8,447 nt of DNA from Candidatus Wallbacteria bacterium (GTDB lineage Bacteria > Muiribacteriota > JAQTZZ01): assembly GCA_028711905.1 (NCBI GenBank), contig JAQTRI010000140.1, positions 1 to 8,447 on the forward strand, given 5' to 3'. Below the pieces are notes generated by a model. That model saw only the letters and a list, made by a program, of their open reading frames with translations, did not search any database and was not told the origin of the DNA. The translations under genes and the position numbers were made by a program. Positions 5,773-8,447 of this stretch are shown piece by piece; the stretch's first letter is position 1, and every line of letters starts with the position of its first letter.

Positions 5773-6456
5773 ATGAAGTTTTTTCTATTGCCCATTTTAT
5801 TTTTGTGTTCGCTCCTTCAAGCCGAAGACTGGGAAAAGCGCCTTTTTTCGGCCATCAAGAAACAGAACTGGGATGAAATAAAGTTTGCTGTCGCCTGTTT
5901 CCCGAATATGGAAGCCATCGATCCGGACACAGGCTATACCCCACTGATCGCAGCGATTAAAACCGAAAACAGGAATCTGGTCAAATCCTTTCTTGACCTG
6001 AGAGTCAATGTCAATCACAAAGACAAGAGCGGCATGACAGCACTTCACCATGCCATCTCCACCGGAAAAGCTGAACTCGCATTACTGATTCTGGACAATC
6101 CGGTTCGCGTTGATGATACGGACACATCAGGGGCGACCCCGATCATCTACGCTATTCGTTACAATCTCCCGGAAGTCGTTAAGCTCATAATCACCAGAGG
6201 AGCAGATATCAACATCAGGGACAACAACGGGACAACTCCACTGATATACGCAACTGCCCAGCAAAATCCGAAACTTGTGCAGCTGCTGCTTGAAAAAGGG
6301 GCAGACAAAACCGCTGTCGACAAGTTCGGCAATGATGCGCTTAAAATCGCCCAGAAGCTCGGGAGTCAGCAGCTCATCCAGATCCTTACTCAGGACAAAA
6401 AAGGAGCCTCTTCCAAACCAGCCAATGATCTTCAGCAGCTATATCTGCTGAAGTAA
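5773..6456 (+). CDS. Exported ankyrin-repeat protein
   Basis: The 227-residue product begins with a signal peptide (MKFFLLPILFLCSLLQA, probable cleavage before EDW at residue 18), so it should act in the periplasm or outside. The mature part is ankyrin repeats. The conserved turn glycines fall at residues 54, 87, 120, 153 and 186, an exact 33-residue period. Repeats start GYTPLIAAI, GMTALHHAI, GATPIIYAI, GTTPLIYAT and GNDALKIAQ; a degenerate N-terminal cap lies at about 20-50, and repeat three ends in the classic GADINIRDNNG. Ankyrin repeats bind other proteins and have no catalytic role; the partner is unknown. The short Lys/Ser tail after residue 208 ends in LQQLYLLK. GAGGG four bases before the ATG is the ribosome binding site. 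The last codons form one arm of a strong hairpin, and the gene converges with the methionine-rich protein gene. Confidence 0.92.
   Translation: MKFFLLPILFLCSLLQAEDWEKRLFSAIKKQNWDEIKFAVACFPNMEAIDPDTGYTPLIAAIKTENRNLVKSFLDLRVNVNHKDKSGMTALHHAISTGKAELALLILDNPVRVDDTDTSGATPIIYAIRYNLPEVVKLIITRGADINIRDNNGTTPLIYATAQQNPKLVQLLLEKGADKTAVDKFGNDALKIAQKLGSQQLIQILTQDKKGASSKPANDLQQLYLLK
6430..6453. repeat. Perfect nine-base-pair hairpin at the end of the ankyrin gene
   Basis: CTTCAGCAG (6430-6438) and CTGCTGAAG (6445-6453) are perfect inverted repeats around the loop CTATAT. The stem ends on the base before the TAA stop codon, inside the coding sequence for LQQLYLLK. No T-run follows on either strand. Confidence 0.6.
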
Positions 6457-6466
6457 GGGTAGGATA

Positions 6467-6509
6467 GGGACCGTACGGGTTGTTGACAAACCCGTGTTGA
6501 TGCGGTCCC
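6467..6509. terminator. Two-tier hairpin between convergent genes
   Basis: The outer stem pairs GGGACCG (6467-6473) with CGGTCCC (6503-6509), seven pairs. The inner stem pairs ACGGGTT (6475-6481) with AACCCGT (6489-6495), another seven pairs, with a seven-base loop and a one-sided seven-base bulge. It fills most of the 60-base gap between the ankyrin gene stop and the stop of the gene on the other strand. It lacks a T-tract on both sides, so it would be an unusual, possibly bidirectional terminator or an mRNA end-protecting structure. Confidence 0.55.
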
Positions 6510-6516
6510 CTCAATC

Positions 6517-7149
6517 TCAGTCGTCCAATTCACCTGGCAGCCAGTCTCCATCCTGAGGCACACTCTTGTCCGCAGATTCGCTGATGACCTTTTGAATAAC
6601 ATCTGACGGCAACTCGCCGGATTCAGGAAGAGTCGCGCCCGCAGCCTTCAAAGCAGGCAGCAGTTTTTTGATCATTTCCGGGTCCATGGACTTCATGACT
6701 TCTGTCGGATTTCCTCCAGATTGGGACAGGCCTCCAACTAAACTCTGCATAGTCGCGGGATCCATTGATGAAAGCAGTTTCTGAAAATCCATGCCCGGGA
6801 AAGAGGTGGAAAGCTTAGAGATCAATCCCTGAAGATCATTCATGTTGAAGTTCTCAACTAATTTTTGCATAGTTTCCTGGTCAGGGGAGCTTTCACCACT
6901 GCCGCTGAGAGACTGCAGCATGGACTGCAGCTGCTGTGAAAGCGCATCAGCACCGCCAAAAGCCTCCAGGTATCCCTGGGCCATTTTCATGATGTTCTGC
7001 ATCATCAGAGCGCTGTCCTGCTGATCGCCAGCTTCGACACCAGGCAGAGAACCGCTGATAGAATTCATCATCTCCTGATCAAAAACAAGTTCATCATCCG
7101 CACAGCAGCTGAATCCGATCAAGAGCAATGAAAACATCAACATCTTCAT
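6517..7149 (-). CDS. Exported methionine-rich helical protein of unknown function
   Basis: I do not recognise this 210-residue protein. It begins with a signal peptide (MKMLMFSLLLIGFSCCADD). Cleavage could follow CCA (type I), or Cys15 in IGFSC could be lipidated, though Phe at -2 makes a poor lipobox. The mature chain is acidic at both ends (DDELVFDQE and GELDD). It is rich in Met (18 in all), Gln, Ser, Leu and Gly, and looks like a series of short amphipathic helices. SMDPATMQSLVGGL (128-141) and SMDPEMIKKLLPAL (154-167) are an imperfect repeat 26 residues apart, and NMNDLQGLISKL and GMDFQKLLSSM are related helices. Such chains often bind proteins, but that is inference. There is no Shine-Dalgarno sequence; a perfect TATAAT lies just upstream. 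The phosphofructokinase gene ends 39 bases before it on the same strand, so read-through is also possible. Confidence 0.8.
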   Translation of the reverse strand: MKMLMFSLLLIGFSCCADDELVFDQEMMNSISGSLPGVEAGDQQDSALMMQNIMKMAQGYLEAFGGADALSQQLQSMLQSLSGSGESSPDQETMQKLVENFNMNDLQGLISKLSTSFPGMDFQKLLSSMDPATMQSLVGGLSQSGGNPTEVMKSMDPEMIKKLLPALKAAGATLPESGELPSDVIQKVISESADKSVPQDGDWLPGELDD

Positions 7150-7155
7150 AACTAA

Positions 7156-7161
7156 ATTATA
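7156..7161 (-). promoter_or_regulatory. Perfect -10 box abutting the methionine-rich protein start
   Basis: On the minus strand TATAAT ends six bases before ATG 7149, so the expected transcription start coincides with the A of the start codon. No good -35 match is seen 16-18 bases further upstream. If active, it produces a leaderless mRNA. Confidence 0.45.
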
Positions 7162-7188
7162 CCCGGTTTTCAGGATTTAGCATCATGT

Positions 7189-8292
7189 TCAGTCGCCGAA
7201 ACAGGTCCCGAGCTCCCTTCCGGTCAGGATTGTGTCACAGTCCAGAGGCACAACCTTCATGCGGCTGGTGGCTTCATCCAGCGGCACATATCTGACTGCC
7301 GGCGGATCCAGGGCCACCATCACACCATTCTGATTCTGGTCCAGGGCACGCACAGCGGCTGCTCCAAAGCGAAGCGATATCAACCTGTCGAAAGTAGTGG
7401 GTGTTCCACCGCGCAAAAGATGACCAAGCACAACACTTCGGCAGTCTTTCCCTGTCATTTCCCTGATTTTCTGAGCTACGATCTCACCCGCACCGCCCAA
7501 ACGCTCCGCTTTGCCGATTTCCTTTTCCTTGACTGAATGGGTACCGCCTTTCGGCTTTGCGCCTTCAGCAACAACGATAATGGTAAAATGCCTTTTGGTC
7601 TCTTCTCTTTCCATTACCTTGGCAGCCACCTTTTCGATGTCATAAGGGATCTCCGGGATGAGGATAACATCAGCACTGCTGGAAATGCCGGAATTGAGAG
7701 CGATCCAGCCTGCGTATCTTCCCATCACCTCAACAACCATCACCCGCTGATGTGCTTCTGCCGTTGAATGCAGGCGGTCCATGCATTCAGTGGCAAATGA
7801 AACAGCTGTGTCGAATCCGAATGTGATCACAGTTCTGTTCAAATCATTATCAATTGTTTTCGGCACTCCAATCACCTGCAGGCCCTTGCTGCAAAGGGCG
7901 CTGGCAATAGTCAGAGAACCGTCACCACCGATGGCGATCAGTGCATCAATGTTATGCTTTCTGAAAGCTGCAACTATGTCGTCAGTGCGGTCAACCAGTT
8001 CGATCGAACCGTCAGGTTTTTTAACCGGAAATTCGAGCGGATTTCCCTTATTTGTAGTTCCAAGGATAGTACCACCAAGATGTGTAATGCCGCGCACGCA
8101 TTCCCGGGTGAGGGGAAAAAACGGTTCATCGTATTTTTCCGGTATAGTGATACTGTTGTAACCGTCCCGGATGCCGAAACATTCCCATCCTTTGGTAAGA
8201 GCGCTGATTACAACCGCCCTGATAACAGCATTGAGTCCTGGAGCGTCCCCACCTCCGGTATTGATGGCGATACGCAATTTTTTCCTGCCCAT
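7189..8292 (-). CDS. pfkA: 6-phosphofructokinase, group III type, probably ATP-dependent
   Basis: The 367-residue cytoplasmic enzyme phosphorylates fructose 6-phosphate to fructose 1,6-bisphosphate, the committed step of glycolysis. Visible motifs are the phosphate-donor loop GGGDAPGLNAVIR (13-25), GGDGS (122-126), PKTIDND (144-150) with catalytic base Asp148, MGRYAGWIAL (190-199), IPEIP with Glu214 and GHLLRGGTPTTFDR (290-303). The residue equivalent to E. coli position 104 is Gly125, typical of ATP users, whereas the residue equivalent to 124 is Lys145, typical of PPi enzymes. The Gly/Lys pair is known from group III ATP-dependent enzymes such as that of Streptomyces. It is longer than E. 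coli PfkA (about 320 residues), with insertions around residues 50-105. GGAGGA (complement of 8296-8301) precedes the ATG by three bases. A promoter candidate lies about 50 bases upstream. The donor assignment is an inference from residues; strict ATP use needs an assay. Confidence 0.96.
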   Translation of the reverse strand: MGRKKLRIAINTGGGDAPGLNAVIRAVVISALTKGWECFGIRDGYNSITIPEKYDEPFFPLTRECVRGITHLGGTILGTTNKGNPLEFPVKKPDGSIELVDRTDDIVAAFRKHNIDALIAIGGDGSLTIASALCSKGLQVIGVPKTIDNDLNRTVITFGFDTAVSFATECMDRLHSTAEAHQRVMVVEVMGRYAGWIALNSGISSSADVILIPEIPYDIEKVAAKVMEREETKRHFTIIVVAEGAKPKGGTHSVKEKEIGKAERLGGAGEIVAQKIREMTGKDCRSVVLGHLLRGGTPTTFDRLISLRFGAAAVRALDQNQNGVMVALDPPAVRYVPLDEATSRMKVVPLDCDTILTGRELGTCFGD

Positions 8293-8339
8293 TAGTCCTC
8301 CGGATGAATCTAAGATTACACTGTATATTACAAGGGGAT

Positions 8340-8345
8340 ATTATA
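8340..8345 (-). promoter_or_regulatory. -10 box candidate for the phosphofructokinase gene
   Basis: A perfect TATAAT on the minus strand would start transcription at about 8333, giving a leader of roughly 40 bases that contains the strong GGAGGA ribosome binding site. A -35 element at the proper distance is weak (TTCGAG-like). The remaining bases 8346-8447 show no gene I can support. Confidence 0.4.
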
Positions 8346-8447
8346 TGGATGCAAGTCGGAACTCGAAGCTATTTCGTCCTCTGCCAGGGTGGTACAGACA
8401 CAGGATGCATCATGCTGTCATCGACTAAGTAACGCTCTTCCTTGTGA

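Noticed and set aside
8171..8428. Plus-strand ORF over the right end of the window
   Set aside because: It is antisense to the phosphofructokinase coding region and its promoter, with no family features. It is a frame shadow of a certain gene.

Overview
The window looks like ordinary bacterial chromosome. It is densely coded, moderate in GC by eye, and has short intergenic gaps. It holds eight protein genes I can support, one of them cut by the left edge, plus one weakly supported small antisense gene. I see no rRNA, tRNA, CRISPR array, integrase, transposase or phage gene. The gene set is mostly peptide hydrolysis, export and envelope functions plus one glycolytic enzyme. Relevant pieces are a group III-type phosphofructokinase, a prolyl oligopeptidase, a DUF4846 protein and exported proteins of unknown role. 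It fits a heterotrophic bacterium from a poorly sampled lineage; I cannot name a phylum from sequence alone.

Layout: (1) 1-306 (+) is the C-terminal part of an alpha/beta hydrolase of the BEM46/ABHD13 type. (2) 370-2030 (+) is a two-gene operon: an S51 (peptidase E-like) serine peptidase whose stop overlaps the start of a ten-helix EamA/DMT transporter by ATGA. (3) 2031-2371 is a gap with no convincing plus-strand gene. It contains a small minus-strand ORF with a very good ribosome binding site that runs back into the transporter tail. (4) 2372-2572 (+) is a 66-residue membrane protein and 2705-3547 (+) an exported DUF4846 protein. (5) 3562-5580 (-) is a prolyl oligopeptidase convergent with the DUF4846 gene. 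(6) 5773-6456 (+) is an exported ankyrin-repeat protein divergent from the oligopeptidase. (7) 6517-7149 (-) is an exported methionine-rich protein convergent with the ankyrin gene. (8) 7189-8292 (-) is 6-phosphofructokinase, with a promoter candidate and leader in the remaining right edge.

How the genes relate: the S51 peptidase and the transporter are very probably made together, and the other genes look like single transcription units on alternating strands. The peptidase E-like enzyme and the prolyl oligopeptidase both degrade short peptides inside the cell. The DMT transporter could export a product or related metabolite, but that is inference. Nothing in the window amounts to a clear new multi-gene system.

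The less routine signals are at the level of expression. Three genes (2372, 2705 and 7149) lack a Shine-Dalgarno sequence and have -10-like boxes so close to the start codon that their mRNAs would be leaderless or nearly so. Other genes (8292, 5580, 5773) have clear Shine-Dalgarno sites. Both convergent gene ends carry strong inverted repeats without U-tracts. The phosphofructokinase combines an ATP-type glycine with a PPi-type lysine, and the DUF4846 protein has diverged at the motif positions I would expect to be most conserved.
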